Assembly: GCF_033118175.1 (NCBI RefSeq)
Contig: NC_083691.1
Location: 19,627,001 to 19,691,000 of the forward strand
Reading direction: 5' to 3'
Source of the DNA: Dama dama
Taxonomy: Eukaryota > Chordata > Mammalia > Artiodactyla > Cervidae
DNA length: 64,000 nucleotides
The position numbers were made by a program, and so were the translations under genes. Below the pieces are notes generated by a model that was not told the DNA's origin, searched no databases, and was given only the letters and a program-made list of their open reading frames with translations. Every line of letters starts with the position of its first letter. Within the stretch, counting starts at the first letter, position 1. This document shows positions 19,377 to 31,761 of this stretch, one piece after another.

Positions 19377-21164
19377 CGCCTGTCTTCTAGGTTCTGTCTC
19401 ACAGGCTGGCTGCTCCCTGCTCCCTGACCCTGCACCCCCCTTTCAACTCCCAGATTCATAAGTTCAGCCCCACCTGGGAAGTAGGTGCACAGCCCAGGGT
19501 GGCGGGGTAGGGGGGATATTATTTTTAGTTGAGGGCTAATTAAAGAAGGGCTAATACTCAGGGTTCAGCCCAAGGAGCCTTGTCACATTCCAGGAGGTTC
19601 TGTGCCTTCTGTTTCCTTCTGAGGAAAAGCTTGCTCCCAGGAGAGGGAGAATTCACAGAAGGGGAAACACCAAACAGTGTGGTTACTGTTTCTTTATCAC
19701 TTGTGTGAGGCCCTCTTCACAACTTCTTTCCATTGCTTCTGGCAGTGCTGTTAGCTAGGTACTCCACTGCACAGAAGGAGAAACTGAGTTCCAGGGTCAC
19801 AAAGAGCAAGGATTCAGTCCCAGGACTGCTGAACCCAAAGCACATGCATTCACTGTGATGTGAGGAGGTCTTGGGACAAAACACAGCTGCAGCCCGGGAG
19901 GGCAGCTGAGCTTCCTCGGTGTGGCCGTATCTGTCCTCCAGCTCATCCTCTCTCCTGGAACCAGCACCTCTGAGGGATCAGCTGCAGGGATAGACGTGAA
20001 CACAGCCCCTGCGGCCTGCTGCCAACCTAGTCTGAGAACCCCCAGTAAACAGACACAGACAGACCTGGGTTTGAATTCCAGGGATTGAGGAGGAAATCTC
20101 TGAGATGCCTGGTTTCAATACTATTTTCTACCATCCCTCCCCTACTACTCCCTTCCTTGCTGTGTGACCTTCGTCCGGCTGATTAACCTCTCTGATCCTC
20201 ATTCTGATCACTTATTAAATGGAAGCACTACCTCAAGGTCACAGTGCTTAGCACAGTGCCTGGCACATAGTAGCTGCTCAGTAAATGGCAGGTGTTTCCG
20301 TTACTGTGTGCTGGGAGGGGTGTGAGGGCCACAGCTGCCCACTCTGGCCTCCACGGGGCCGGGAGGTCATGCCGACAGGGGAGGGGAGGACGCAGGGCCC
20401 TGTCACACTGTCTCCAGTCAAAAAGCAGGCTCCTTGGCACGGAGGTGGTCCCAGCAGGCCCCTCTGGCTGTCCACCTCCCACAAACCCCAGCGCCCCATT
20501 CTTCCTTCCCCGCCTGGGGCAACTGGTGCAGAGGGAGAAGCCCTCTGCGGGGAGAGGAGGTATTGGGGGGGGGGGGTCTCTGGTCTGCACTGCCCTGGGC
20601 GTGAGTCCCTCCTCCTCTGAGACTTGGTCTCCCATATGTATGAAAAGGAATGTGTTCTTGGGGCCTCTTCCAGGATTCAGAAGTCTAGGGCTGTGCACGT
20701 ATTGGGCCGGGGGCTCCAGGAGGTGGGAGGCTCCATGCGGTAGGGGCCTTGCAGGGAGGAGAGACTCAGAGCCATGCTTGTGGGGTGCGGGGCCCTGAGC
20801 CAGCCTGGTGCACCCCTCCCTCACCCTCTTCTCCAGGGAAATCCTGGGTCAGGGGACCATGGAAGGCAGAGGAAGGAGATGGGCCTGGGGTTGTGGGACT
20901 CAGTGGGAGGGAGGGCAGGGGGTTGGAAAGAGGGGATTGTTGGCCATCCCTGGGGCTCAGTGGGACCTGCTGAATGGGACTGAGTGGGGTGAGGTTGCCT
21001 CTTTTTGTCCCCGCTGCCCCCAGAGTCCTTGGGAAGACCCGAGCCTGGGCCAGTCCGAGGACCCTGAGCCCTGAGCCAGGGAGAAGCTGGGGGTTGGAGA
21101 GAGGCCAGGAATGTCTTCCCTACTATTTTTCTGGGGTCAAGGGACAGTGGTTTTTATTTTGGGT
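19377..21164. other. GC-rich downstream flank with a MIR copy
   Basis: About 20125-20300 is a forward MIR/L2-type copy (TGCTGTGTGACCTTCGTCC, CACAGTGCCTGGCACATAGT). A pure run of 12 G lies at 20565-20576. Open frames of up to 198 codons overlap on both strands without domains; I do not call them genes. Confidence 0.5.
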
Positions 21165-21505
21165 TTTTTGTTTTTTGGCCATGCTGCATGGCTTGCAGGA
21201 TCTTAGTTCCCCGAGGGTGCGTGCTCAGTTGCATCCAACTCTTTGCAAACCTGTGGGCTCTTAGTCTCCAAGGCTCCCCTGCTCATGAAGTTTTCCAGGC
21301 CAGAATGCTGGAGTGGGTTGCCATTTCTTCCTTCTGGGATCTTCCCGACCGAGGGATCAAACCCGCATCACCTGTGTCTCCTGCATTGCAAGTAGATTCT
21401 TTACTGCTGAGCCAGCTGGGGGGTCCCTCTTAGGTCCCCCACCTAGGATTAAACCTGGGCATCTGGCAGTGAAAGCGCCGAGTCCTAACCATTGGAGTTC
21501 CCAAG
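21165..21505 (-). mobile_element. tRNA-Glu-derived (CHR-type) SINE, split by a Bov-tA
   Basis: The left part has TTTTTTGGCCATGCTGCATG and GGATCTTAGTTCCCCGAG. The right part has TAGGATTAAACCTGGGCATC and CGAGTCCTAACCATTGGAG. Together they form one diverged reverse-oriented SINE interrupted at about 21219. Confidence 0.7.
21219..21430 (-). mobile_element. Bov-tA SINE inside the older SINE
   Basis: A reverse-oriented Bov-A body (GTGCTCAGTTGCATCCAACT to GGGTTGCCATTTC) and tRNA-like head (GAGGGATCAAACCCGCATC, CTGAGCCAGCTGGGG). Confidence 0.8.
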
Positions 21506-21759
21506 GGAGACTGTCTTCATGGCTACAAAAGCACTCAGAGCCCATCTCATCCATCCTAAGGAGGAGACTGACTCCCGAGAGGGCTGGCATCTTGTCTGAG
21601 CTCCTGTGTCTGTTAAGATTGCATGGAGTCTTGGTCCCGGGGGTGCTCAGGGCATGACCTGAGCTCACACGGTGACGAGTTTTGTCAAGGAGGAGTGACC
21701 AGGGGTCTTTGGGAGCCAGGTGTGTGGGGGGGTAGCCCTCTCTCCCTGGGGATCTTCCT

Positions 21760-22030
21760 GGGACACATCAGAATCTGCCAGGGAGCTTTACAAAATCCCA
21801 GTGTCCAGGCTGCAACCACACCTGTTATAGCCCAATCCCAGGTGACAACCAGGCATCAGTATTTGTTTTAAACTTTAAAGTGCACAGAGGTCATCCAGAG
21901 ATTTTTGCTGAAATACAGACTTCAAATCAGTCACTCTGGATTGTCCCTGAAATTCTGCATTTTCACCACACTCTCAGGTGAGGCTGACACTGCTGGTCCA
22001 TGAACTGCATTTTGCATAGCAAGAGGCCAG
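21760..22030 (+). mobile_element. MER5A-like hAT DNA transposon remnants
   Basis: About 21906-22020 shows the MER5A pattern CCTGAAATTCTGCATTTTCA, then CTCAGGTGAGGCTGACACTG, then CTGGTCCATGAAC. The preceding ACATCAGAATCTGCCAGGGA resembles a second, more decayed copy. Confidence 0.55.
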
Positions 22031-22338
22031 AGCAGGACTGGCAAATGATGGCCCCTTGCCTGTATTTATACAGTCCCCGAGTTAAGAACAGTCTCTGCAT
22101 TTTAAAATGATTTTTTTTTTTTTAAGTCAAGGAAGAATAACACTTTTCAAATCAATTCTTTTAGGAGTAGAGCCACACCCCTAGCTCACAGGTCATCTCT
22201 GTCTGCTCTAGAGCTACAAGGATACAGTTGAAGAGCTGTGATGGAGGTCATGTGGCCTTAGTCAAAACTGCTTATTCTTGGCCCTTAACATTACCAATGT
22301 GCCAACCCTGGGCTACAGGAAACGAGCACTAAGTCAGG

Positions 22339-22471
22339 GGTTTTTTGTTGTTGTTATTGTTTGCCTGTCCCTCACAGCATGTGGGATCTTAAGTTCCCCA
22401 ACCAGGGATCAAACCCCTGCCCCCTGCATTGGGAGCATGGAGTCTTAACCACCGGACCGCTAGGAAAGTCT
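22339..22471 (-). mobile_element. tRNA-Glu-derived (CHR-type) SINE
   Basis: The reverse-oriented copy has GTGGGATCTTAAGTTCCCCA and ends near CGGACCGCTAGGAAAGT. The exact target duplication CTAAGTCAGG is at 22329-22338 and 22472-22481. Confidence 0.85.
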
Positions 22472-22481
22472 CTAAGTCAGG

Positions 22482-24110
22482 CCTTGATGGATGAGTGGGG
22501 CTTCCACCAGAAGCAGAAGGAGGGGAGCTGAATGAGCAAAGACACAGAGGGTGGGGCGACCTCAGAGAGGGCGAGACCGTGTCCATCTCAGGGAGCCTTG
22601 GCATCACAAATCCTCTCCTTCTTTCCCCCAAGACACCCCAACTCCCGGTGTCCTGCGTGAGGTTCTGTGGTCCTGGCTTCTGCTCTGGGAAGTGTTTCCT
22701 TTCCCTCTGTTCCTCTCATCACATCCCCCAGCCCCCCATCCTGGAGCCATCACCTGACATCCTCTTTTCAGACTCTCAAGGATCTGACAAACCTCCTGCG
22801 AGCTGCTAATTTCTATTGAAAGAGAGAAAGAAAGAAAGGTAGGTTTCTTGGAATCACAAGAATATCCGAGTAAAAGGAAAACAGGCAGCATCTGGTCCAA
22901 CCATCCACCTCGTCCCCTGCACCTTACTGATGGGAAAGCTGTGGCTCCAAACCACGCACAGTCGAGTGATGGGGGCTTTATTTAAAGTCTTCAAGGTCAT
23001 GGCCAGATGGAGGACTCCCGCTTGCCCTACTTCTGATAAAGCTGGGTGCGTGCAACGAACCCGTTTTGAAAATAGAGGATGGAGACTGTGGCAGGGTGTG
23101 TGTACACGAATCACGCAGTGAGCTGGTCACCCTCAGTTTTCCAGATGGGGAAACTGAGGCCCAGGGAGCAGAGGCAACAGGCCAGCAGCCATACTGCTTC
23201 TTGGTGCAGGGGCTGACCGAGTGTCCACGGCCCACACTCACCCGGAGGTCAGCGGTGACACTCTCCTGGCCTCCACCTGGCGTTTACCCCGAGCTTCCTG
23301 ACAAGGCTCAGGGTGCCCGTCATCTGATCTCCCAGGAAGGTATCACTGCAGATGGACTGGCTCTGGTGGTGGTGTTTATAAGGAAAGAAAAAGAAGGAAA
23401 AGGAAAGCATTTTCTTGGGCAAGGCGCTCTGGACCAGATGCTCGGTCCACGCTGGGTTCAGGATCCATCCTGGCAACTGTAGGAGGTGTCTGCAGCTTCA
23501 AACTCACCATCTGGGGTCTGCAGGTACCACACACCACCACCTACAAGATGCAGTATTCAGAAAATGGGGGGGGGGGAAATCCGTGAAAATGGCAAGGCAA
23601 GGAATTATTTCACCCACACTCCCTGAAGAAAGCTGACAGAGGCAGGTGAGACCGTAGCAGTTGCGGGGGGTGGGGGGGGGGGAGGGGGCGGGTGATGGTA
23701 ACGGGAGCACATGACCTGACTTAAAGGGGTCCCTCTAATGGGGTCATTTCAGCAGATGACAGGCCAGTGTCGGAAATGGTTTCCAGGCAGGGGCCCCTGC
23801 CTCCCCCCACTCGCCCCCCAGCTGGGAAGGAGATGGCTGGTCCTCCCTCCTCCCCCACGGGAGGAGAATTCAGCGTCTCAACAGTCTCTTGACATCTCCC
23901 TGGGAGACGAGAGACAGGTGTTTCCGGAGAGACCTCCCACCTCTCCGCCTCTGAGACGACAGCTCTGAGCATGGGGCCCTGGGAACGTGTCTGGCAGCGG
24001 ATTTGAAAGGGGGTTTCAGCTGCACCGATAATCTGAGGAGGAAACGCTTGTAAGTGCTTCCCTCCACTTATAGCAGCCTGAGTCGTAGCTGCAGGGACAC
24101 CGTGGGGTTC
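22482..24110. other. Intergenic, mostly unique
   Basis: A reverse MIR piece (CAGATGGGGAAACTGAGGCC) lies near 23142-23161. G runs occur at 23566-23576 and 23665-23692. No gene is supported. Confidence 0.5.
23665..23692 (+). repeat. G-run cluster, potential G-quadruplex
   Basis: Several G tracts of at least three are separated by single T, A and C bases across 28 bases, which satisfies the usual intramolecular quadruplex pattern on the + strand. No gene lies next to it. Confidence 0.6.
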
Positions 24111-27100
24111 CAGAAGGGAAAAAAAAAAAAAAACGAAAACAAGAATTAGGAGACTGTATGCTCTGTCATTTCACTGTTATTGAGGCTCTCCGCCAGACTT
24201 CGAAGCTGGGGCTGCTGTAACCATGGCTTTATTTCCCTCTGTCAACAACGGGCCCGAGGGAATGACCGCTCTGGCCTCAAGTGAGACCCGGGTGTCAGGT
24301 CAGTGTGCCTGTGTTCACACAGCTAAACGGAAGTCATGCGGAACTCCAGATTGGACCTGGTGCCCACTGCTGGGCAGGGCAGTATCCCCTCTGATGCAAC
24401 AAGCTTAGCCTCAGGGCCCCTCCCCAGGCAAAGCCTAGGAGGGAAAAGACTCGCCCTGAACAGGAGCTGCCGGAAGTCACATTCTGTCCCCCAGTGCAAA
24501 ATGGGGTGCCTGTTGACCAAGGCTTGGCTGGGAAAATGGGACCTGTCCTGTGGCAGCTAAGAGAAGGTGCAGATATTAACACGCAGGCTGGCGTCCGCTG
24601 GTGCGCACGCTGGCTAGGGTGTTGGGAGTCATTGCTCAAAGCTGCTTGTCTTGGCCATATTTGACGTGGCTGGCTCCTTGCTAGATTTGGCGGGGCGCAT
24701 CTGACCCGGCCTTGGGGAGCACAAGCCCCAGGGAGGCCCAGCCCGCTCTTAGGTAAACTGGAGCCCCCAGAGCGCCAGCTGCTGTCCACACTTCGCACCT
24801 GAGCGGGAGTGGGAGCCGTGAGCCAGAGCCCAGCTGTCCGCTCTGCAGTGTCCCCAACCTCAGGCGACGTCCAAACTGCCGAGCTGGGCTCTCAGGGTCC
24901 CCACAGCACAGCTCCTTGTAGCCCTCCCACTTTATCTCCCGCTGCCCCCTGACATCACACCAGACCAGATGGCTCTGCCCACCCTACAAGCAGGAGAGTC
25001 TGCGCTCCCTGCCTGCGCAGGGGTCCCTAGCATCCCTGCCGCCCTTTACCCACCACCCCTTTCCCACTATCGGTCTCTACCACTGCATCCAGACCCAGCT
25101 GTGATGCATCTCCCATTCTCAGAGGTGAGACTGCCTCCCGCGTGGCCTGCCGAGTGGCGTCCTGGCCCCGTGGGGCAGAAACTGTGCTGGGCGGTCCTGG
25201 ACTCTGCTCTCCGGGAGGTGGCCCCCAGGCAGAGTTGGCATGCACACATGCAGGCAAAGACACATGAACGCCTGCCTTCAAAATGAAAAGAGGAAGATGC
25301 TAAGGCCCTTGGTGCACCCCAAAACCGCTCCTCCCCGCTCTAGTTCCTTGCCTTTCTCCCCAAGCTGGTTCACAGGCAACAAAGGGAGGGTCTGCAGACA
25401 CGTCTCCTTTCTGTCCCCAGGTGCACCAGCCACCCTCGGCTCCTGGACCAGACAGACCTGGTCCGTGGGAGATGGAAACCCCAAACATTCTTCTTAGCCG
25501 GGAGCACAGGCAGGGGACACACAGGCAGGGACCAGTCTCTCCTATAACTGACCCTTCCACACATTTTCTAGAAAACTGAAGCTTGGAGAGCTTAATGAAC
25601 TTGTCCAGGGTGTCCCACTAGTGGGGGCAGAGGGGCTGGGCCAGGACAGAGACCCTCCTGGGGATGGAGGCATCGCAGTCCAAGGCCCCTGGCCGCCTCT
25701 CCCTGATGCTGCTGGCTGTGGACGGTGACTTAGGCTATGAGCTCTTCAGGGCAGGTTGGCATCTGGGCACTTGGAGCAGTGCCTGGCACACAGTGGGGCC
25801 ACAACAAATAATGAACTTATTGTCACCCACTACATGCACGGCATGGTGCCACGGGCGGCCTGGCTTCTGGCCAGACTAGAGCTCTTCTTTGCACTTTGTG
25901 CAGGGTGGTCCAGTCTCTTGGGGGTGGGACCCATGTCCCACCTCTGTAGCCGGGCCTCACATCATGTCTTGGGCACAGAGCAGCTCTCTAGGTGTTCATG
26001 GTGCATGCCAGCTGGGCCCACCCTCCGCCGGGTCCCGCTCCTGTGCCCAGCCCCACGTCCAGTTCACACTGGGGCCATGTCCACGGGCGTCCTGGATGAT
26101 CTCCTGGGCCTTGCTTGTTCTGACGCCGCAAATTTTCTGAGTGCGCAGCCAGTGCCCACTCCGGGCAGGTGGTGTAAACAAGGAGAGATTTACGGCCGAC
26201 TTTGCCTGAGCGGAGAGCCTGGTGGATTCCACAGCCCCATCTCCAGGCCTCGCTGTTCCTGCCCTTCCCAGGGGGTGGGGAGGGGGCCTCCCTTCCAAGG
26301 CTGGGGAGACTCAGTTCCGGGAGCACTCTGGACATGGAATCATACCTGGGAGCTGGGTAGGGGAGTGTTTTGTTTCATTTAACATCGGAAGCCCCTTCTC
26401 CCTGCCGCTGGTCCCCTCTCTGCAGGCAGGGCTCTGGAGCTATGCTCACACATTCTTCCCTGGATGCCCTGAGGCAGTGCCTGGATTACCTGAGGAAACA
26501 CCACCCCCACCCCCACCCTCCGCCCCCCTACCTCTCCCTCCCACCCTCCCCACACTCCCCCCTCCCTGTCCCCACTTCCTGAAGCCTGCATCCTTCATCG
26601 CGCAGCGGAGATGACACCTCTGGGGCCTGACAACTCATAGGCAGGACAGTTAGAGGGCCCTGGCCTCACCACCGGAGCCTGGTTTACCATAAAAGCCCAC
26701 TTGCTTCCCCCGCCTCCAGTCTGTCTTGAAATCCTGCAACAAAGGACTTAGTCAAAAATGTCCATCGAACAAGTCACCACCTTGCTTCAATCCTGGGGTG
26801 AGGTCCAACTCCTTGGCATCCCTTTGAGGGCTCCAGGATGAGGCTGCGTGGCTTGCTTCTCTTCCACCCCCTCTCTGCTCATGGGAGTGGGGGTGACCCC
26901 TGGGAGGCTTTGCTGCAAGTGACCAGCAAACGTGAACTGCACAGGGTCAGCGGATAGGGTGGTGCTCAAGCTAAGGTGGGCGGCTTCAGGTCAGAGAGGC
27001 CTAGCTCCCTCTCCCTCTGGACGGTTCTCTCAGCTCTGACACCACCGCCCCCCAGGGGGCCTCATCCTCCGACTGCTGCAGGGGTGTGCTCACCTTCACA

Positions 27101-27239
27101 GAAGGAGGAGGGACATCACACTCCTGCAGCTCAGGTCAGGATGAGGGGAACTTCCCCCAGTCCCCAGCAGATGGTCCCTTCATTTTCATGGGCCTAAACT
27201 GCATGCTAAGCCCTTTCCTCCCTCGCACTCTTGGAATAA
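24111..27239. other. GC-rich intergenic sequence with small MIR/L2 remnants
   Basis: A 14-15 base A run is near 24120. A reverse MIR piece is at about 25565-25630 and a forward MIR/L2 3' end at about 25745-25815 (GCAGTGCCTGGCACACAGTG). Long frames such as 25756-26382 have no start context, domain or splice structure, so I do not call them. Confidence 0.5.
26501..26578 (+). repeat. Polypyrimidine, C-rich low-complexity tract
   Basis: A nearly uninterrupted C/T-rich run with repeated CCCCCACC and CCTCCC units. Confidence 0.8.
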
Positions 27240-27450
27240 AACCTAGATGGTCATAAGACACTGTTCTTTTAATTCCTGGCCAGATTCCACTTGCAGTTTT
27301 ATTTAAGACTGTTGCCTCCATATTCACAATGAGACTGGCCTATGGTTTTCTTGTTTTGTGCCATTCTTTCCGGGTGTTGCTATCAGGGTTACATCAGCCT
27401 CATAGGGTGAGCTGGGAAACCTCTCTCTTATCCAGGACTTTGGAACAGAA
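27240..27450 (-). mobile_element. L1 ORF2 fragment
   Basis: The reverse-strand frame shows ATPGKNGTKQENHRPVSL, which matches the conserved L1 reverse transcriptase stretch before the catalytic palm motifs. It is degraded and open at both ends. Confidence 0.7.
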
Positions 27451-27589
27451 CATGGTAACTGCCCTGATACTTTTAGACCCAAGTCTTCCCATGGTCTACA
27501 TGGAGCTATGTCCCCGACATCCTCTTCCAAAGGCGCACCCCACTGCCTGCTCTCACTTGCTGTGTCTTTCAGCATCTTGGTTTTCTTTC

Positions 27590-27925
27590 AGTTTCTTGCT
27601 TCCTCTGCCACAGGTCTTTTGCACATTTCACCTGTTCCCTCTGATGGAACTATTCTTCACCCCCTTGCTTGCTGACTTAGCCTTGTCCTTCCAGTTTCCC
27701 TGTCTAGTCAAATACCTCTTACTGCACCATGTGCCTTTCTTCCTACACTCATCACACTTGCGATATTACCTTTATTTATGTGATTTTATTGATATAATTA
27801 ACACCTGGCTCTCTCACTAGATTGCCAGTTCTTTGAGTTGGGGACTGGGTTTTTGCTTACCTTTGAACTCCCAGAATACACCACAAGTCACTTAATAAAC
27901 TTGTAGTGACTAAGTGAAAGAACTT
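27590..27925 (+). mobile_element. L2 LINE 3' end (probable)
   Basis: The stretch GATTGCCAGTTCTTTGAG, then GGACTGGGTTTTTGCTTACC and CACTTAATAAACTTGTAGTG follows the L2 3'-end pattern. The copy is old and weakly matched. Confidence 0.45.
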
Positions 27926-28710
27926 TCCCCTCACTAGGAAACAGGCATTTTACCTACCATGTTAGTGACAATCTCTGCCAGTCTCCCTTAAAAATGTTTA
28001 CTTCTATAGTCACTCTTATTGTTTTCTGTAACATACAGGAACTTCTGTCTCTCAACACTTTAGCTCTGGTCAGCATCTCTTGACTTCTCATGATGTAGAA
28101 GTAAAATTAGGGCCTCACAGTTCCCTCTGCCTTCCCTTTTCCCCTTGCTGTCTGACCACCAGGTCCTAATCTCTTCATGGCCCAAGCTTTAAAACACACA
28201 CACTCTGTTCTATGACTGCAATTACTTCTCTGCCTTGACAGTTGGCTGATTCCAACAAGTTTAAAATCAATACCCAGCATTTAAATATTATTCTTATGTA
28301 ATAGTTTTCATCACAGATGTGGGTGAGATGGAATCTGACATCACTAGATAAAGGGGCAGTGCTAATTTTTTAATATATCATGTTTTGATATACCTCCTCA
28401 TTATCACTACGAGCATCCACTTCTTCCCTACAAGTCTTTATTAAAGATGAATCTGTTTTTCCTCTTGACAACATTCTTTTCAGAGCCTTCTAATGTCCAG
28501 ATTGGGTTTGTACCATTTGCTCTCGAGGTCTGTGCCATAGTTGTCATCCTCTGATCTTGTTTGCATTACATTCCAGGGTTTAGTGTACAGTTTCATTCTC
28601 TTTCTTGGATCCCTGTTTTGTTTTACTGGAAATACGTCCTTGGGTGTATCTTTCAGGATAGGTCTATAGATGATAAACCTTCTGAGTCTTTGCATGTTTG
28701 AATATGTCTT
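27926..28710. other. AT-rich intergenic sequence
   Basis: No gene is seen. Parts near 28560-28710 look like a decayed interspersed repeat I cannot name. Confidence 0.4.
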
Positions 28711-28722
28711 TATTTTGCCCTT

Positions 28723-28931
28723 GACTTCCCTGGGGGCTAGATGGTAAAGCATCTGCCTACAATGTGGGAGAACCAGGTTCAATCCCTGGGCCGGGAAGAT
28801 CTCCTGGAGAAGGAAATGGCAACCCACTCCAGTATTCTTGCCTGGAAAATCCCACGACAGAGGAGCCTGGTAGGCTAGAGTCCATGGGGTTGCAAAGAGT
28901 TGGACACGACTGAGTGACTTCACTTTCACTT
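28723..28931 (+). mobile_element. Bov-tA SINE
   Basis: A complete forward copy, tRNA-like head first (GACTTCCCTGGGGGCTAGAT, B box GGTTCAATCCC) and Bov-A body after. The target duplication TATTTTGCCCTT is at 28711-28722 and 28932-28943. Confidence 0.9.
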
Positions 28932-28943
28932 TATTTTGCCCTT

Positions 28944-29254
28944 ATAGGGAATGGACAGTTGGCCTGGGTAATTTGTCTGAAATCAGTTTCTTTTTTAGAT
29001 CATTTGACTTTTCACTTTGGAGGCTTTTAGGATTTCTCTGTATCTCTGGAATTCTGAAATTCTTTGAGGACATGAAATTTCACATAAAAAGCTCACCTCT
29101 TTTTAAGGTTTCCTCATTCAACACTTGGCTGTGACTTTCGATTTGAGACTCAAGTCTTTCTTTAGCACAGAGAAGTTCACCTCTGTTATTGCTTTATTTT
29201 TTCTCCTGCACGTCTGGGTTTTTTCCCGCCATAGATTCATTAGAAATTGTGCAG
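28944..29254. other. AT-rich intergenic sequence
   Basis: This continues the unnamed decayed repeat-like sequence interrupted by the preceding SINE. No gene is seen. Confidence 0.4.
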
Positions 29255-29468
29255 ATTTCTATATTTAAAACAGATAATCAATAAGGACCTACTGTATAGC
29301 ACAGGGAACTCTGCTCTATACTCTGTAATAACCTAAAGGGGGGAAGAATTAGAAAAAGAACAGATACTTATATATGTATAACTGAATCACTCTGCTAGAC
29401 ACCTGCAGCTAACATGACACTGTTAATCAACTATACTCCAATATAAAATAAAAACTGTAAAAAAAAGA
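29255..29468 (+). mobile_element. L1 3'UTR, artiodactyl type
   Basis: It carries GGACCTACTGTATAGCACAG, GGAACTCTGCTCTATACTC, TATAACTGAATCACTCTGCT and the end TCAACTATACTCCAATATAA, followed by an A-rich tail. Confidence 0.8.
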
Positions 29469-30665
29469 AATTGAGTATCAATTCCTCATGTTTATTAACA
29501 GTAATTTTGCTTTGCTTGTCTGTGTATATTTTGCTTTCTCTTGCCTTTATGTCCTGTGTTTGAAGGTTTCCTTGGTTTTATTTTCTCTATTATTGATTCA
29601 GTGTTTGGCTATGCCTGTTTTATCATCCTTCTAACTGTCTGAATTTTTTTGGCATTATCACCAAATTTCCAAGACATCTTTCTTGCCTGATCACTCCTGT
29701 TCAATATCTGCTCATGGTCTCCGCTGACTCCTCTCTTGTGCAGAAGTTCAGGAAGCAGAAGTCAAGATTATTTTTGTAGAGCCTGAACCTGAAGAACCAG
29801 AGGGAGACAGCGGAATCTTTTTAATGTCTGAGACAGAGTCTGCATGGAAAGGGAGGGGCTTTGAGCCCAGAGACACCAGCTCAAACTCCATGCGGAGGGC
29901 CAGCCAGTGGTCTTAGCTCCCACAGTCCCAGAGTCTCCATTCTGAATGGGGAAAACACTTCCTACCTTGCAGGCTTGCAGCCAGGATGGAAGGGCTCCCC
30001 TGGGCCCCTGGATCTGCACATTTACTGTGAATGAGTCTTCATCAATTAATCCAACACCCCTTCACCAGAGTGGAAAACTGCCTTTTGTTATTCTTCACCC
30101 CAGAGTTGTTTGGCTTTTGGACTATATATATGTATGGATATATTTTAGTCATTTCTGGGCAGCTTCTCATGCATATTCAAATCCAAGCAGTTAGGGCTCT
30201 GGGAGTGATTCAAATGTTTGTTGCACAGTGTAATTGATCTGAATATAGCCACACCACCCAAGGCTGCCATTCCACCCTGGGCCTCCTCCGCGCCCCGCCC
30301 CCGACCTGTCTGGGCCAAAGATCAACACGTGGACTTACTTCCGCTCTCCAGCCTACCCAGAGGAACTGGCAGGGCTGAGGAAGCCCTTTCCATCCTCTGG
30401 GTTTTTGTTTCTCCTCTAACCCAGTGTTTGGTCCTTGTTAATTATCCTTTGTATAGATAACGGGACATCAGGAGAGGAATATTCAGGAGGTCATGCCTGT
30501 CTCAAATCACGGGTCGCAGGCCACATGGCTGCCCAGGACCGGCGCTCGAGGGTACTTCTGGAATGAATGAGGCGCAACTGGAGACTGGAAGGCAGATCGC
30601 TGCTCTGGAGGAGGCAGAATCAGAAATTGAGAAACAGCCTTGTAATCGTAGTGTCGGCGGGGCCT
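29469..30665. other. Intergenic, nothing recognised
   Basis: No gene or clear repeat is seen. Confidence 0.5.
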
Positions 30666-30679
30666 TCGCAGGCCAAACA

Positions 30680-30805
30680 CTATGGACAGCTTCAGTCGTG
30701 TCCGACTCTTTGCGACCCCATGGACTGTATGTAGCCCGTCAGGCTCCTCTGTCCATGGGATTCTCCAGGCAAGAATACTGGAGTGGGCTGCCATTTCCTT
30801 CTCCA
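30680..30805 (-). mobile_element. Bov-A monomer SINE
   Basis: A single Bov-A unit (CTTCAGTCGTGTCCGACTCT to CTGCCATTTCCTTCTCCA) without a tRNA-like head. The target duplication TCGCAGGCCAAA(A)CA flanks it at 30666-30679 and 30806-30820. Confidence 0.85.
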
Positions 30806-30820
30806 TCGCAGGCCAAAACA

Positions 30821-31627
30821 GCTTCCTATTTAAAGCCACAAGGCGGTATGCAGAGATGGAGGGCCGGCCTGTGCTGCGCGAGGGAGGCCGTCCTACGGGG
30901 GTGGGAGGGGCTTGACTGGAAGGCCCCACCCCCTCCAGCACTCACCCCCCTCCCTCATTCCCCCGCCCCTTCCCTTCCCCTCCCACCCTCTCCCTTTGCT
31001 GACCTTGGCCTCTCACCGTGGCTCCAGGGAGAGAGGAGCCCCCCGTGGCTTTGGCTGTGCCCCTCTCAGCTCCCCGGCCTGGAGACTGGCATCCAGCTTG
31101 TGACACCAGAGCCAGGCAGAGGCAAGTCCACGGGGAAAGTGCCTTTGCACTTGGACACCGAAGCTCTTCCGTCCAAAGGCTCCAGAAGCGCAAACAACAG
31201 ACACTCAGGGCAGTGTCTCCGGGAGTCCTGCCTGGAAAGAAGCTGTCAGAACAGGTGACGCCCGTTACCCACAGGGAGAAGCTCTGACCCCTCTCCTGGC
31301 CCCTCTGACCCCTCTGGCCCCTCTCCTGGCCCCCCAGCCCATCCTGCTCTGACCCTTGCCTCCAACCCCCTGTTTCCTGCCTGGAAGGGGCAGGATCCTC
31401 ACTCACATCCTTCAGGGATCAGCTCCAATCCCACTTTCAAATCCTGAGTCCCTCTACCTCTGGCCCCCTGGCCACCTGGTTCACTTTCTCCATGGTGCCC
31501 TGCACCCAGGCTGGTTGACCATGGTCCGCGCAGCATCTCTGGGTGTGGAGGCTGTGTTCCGGTCATGTGAGGGAAAGGGCAGTGTAGGGGCAGCGTTCTC
31601 ACACAGGAGCCCGAATTAGGAGCCTCT
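30821..31627. other. GC-rich intergenic sequence
   Basis: It has a C/T-rich run at about 30925-30995 and an imperfect tandem repeat at 31286-31340. No gene is supported. Confidence 0.5.
31286..31340 (+). repeat. Short imperfect tandem repeat, CCCCTCT-based
   Basis: The unit CCCCTCT followed by CCTGG or GA/GG recurs about five times (for example CCCCTCTCCTGG at 31299-31310 region and again near 31318). Confidence 0.6.
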
Positions 31628-31757
31628 CAGTTCAGTTCAGTTCATTTCAGTCACTCAGTCGTGTCCAACTCTTTGCAACCTCATGGACTGCAGCACACCA
31701 GGCTTCCCTGTCCATCACCAACTCCCAGAGCTTGCTCAAACTCCTGTCCCTTGAGTC
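31628..31757 (-). mobile_element. 3' tip of a BovB LINE
   Basis: The tail repeats CAGTTCAGTTCAGTTC, then the body GTCACTCAGTCGTGTCCAAC, then CATCACCAACTCCCAGAGC. It is truncated after about 130 bases. Confidence 0.85.
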
Positions 31758-31761
31758 AGGG

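Noticed and set aside
18617..19459. Reverse-strand open frame of 280 codons over the 3' end of KCNF1
   Set aside because: It is the complement of GC-rich, codon-biased KCNF1 coding sequence, which suppresses stops on the other strand. No domain is seen.
25756..26382. Open frame of 208 codons in GC-rich sequence
   Set aside because: No domain, no codon bias, a competing reverse frame, and it includes MIR/L2 remnant sequence.
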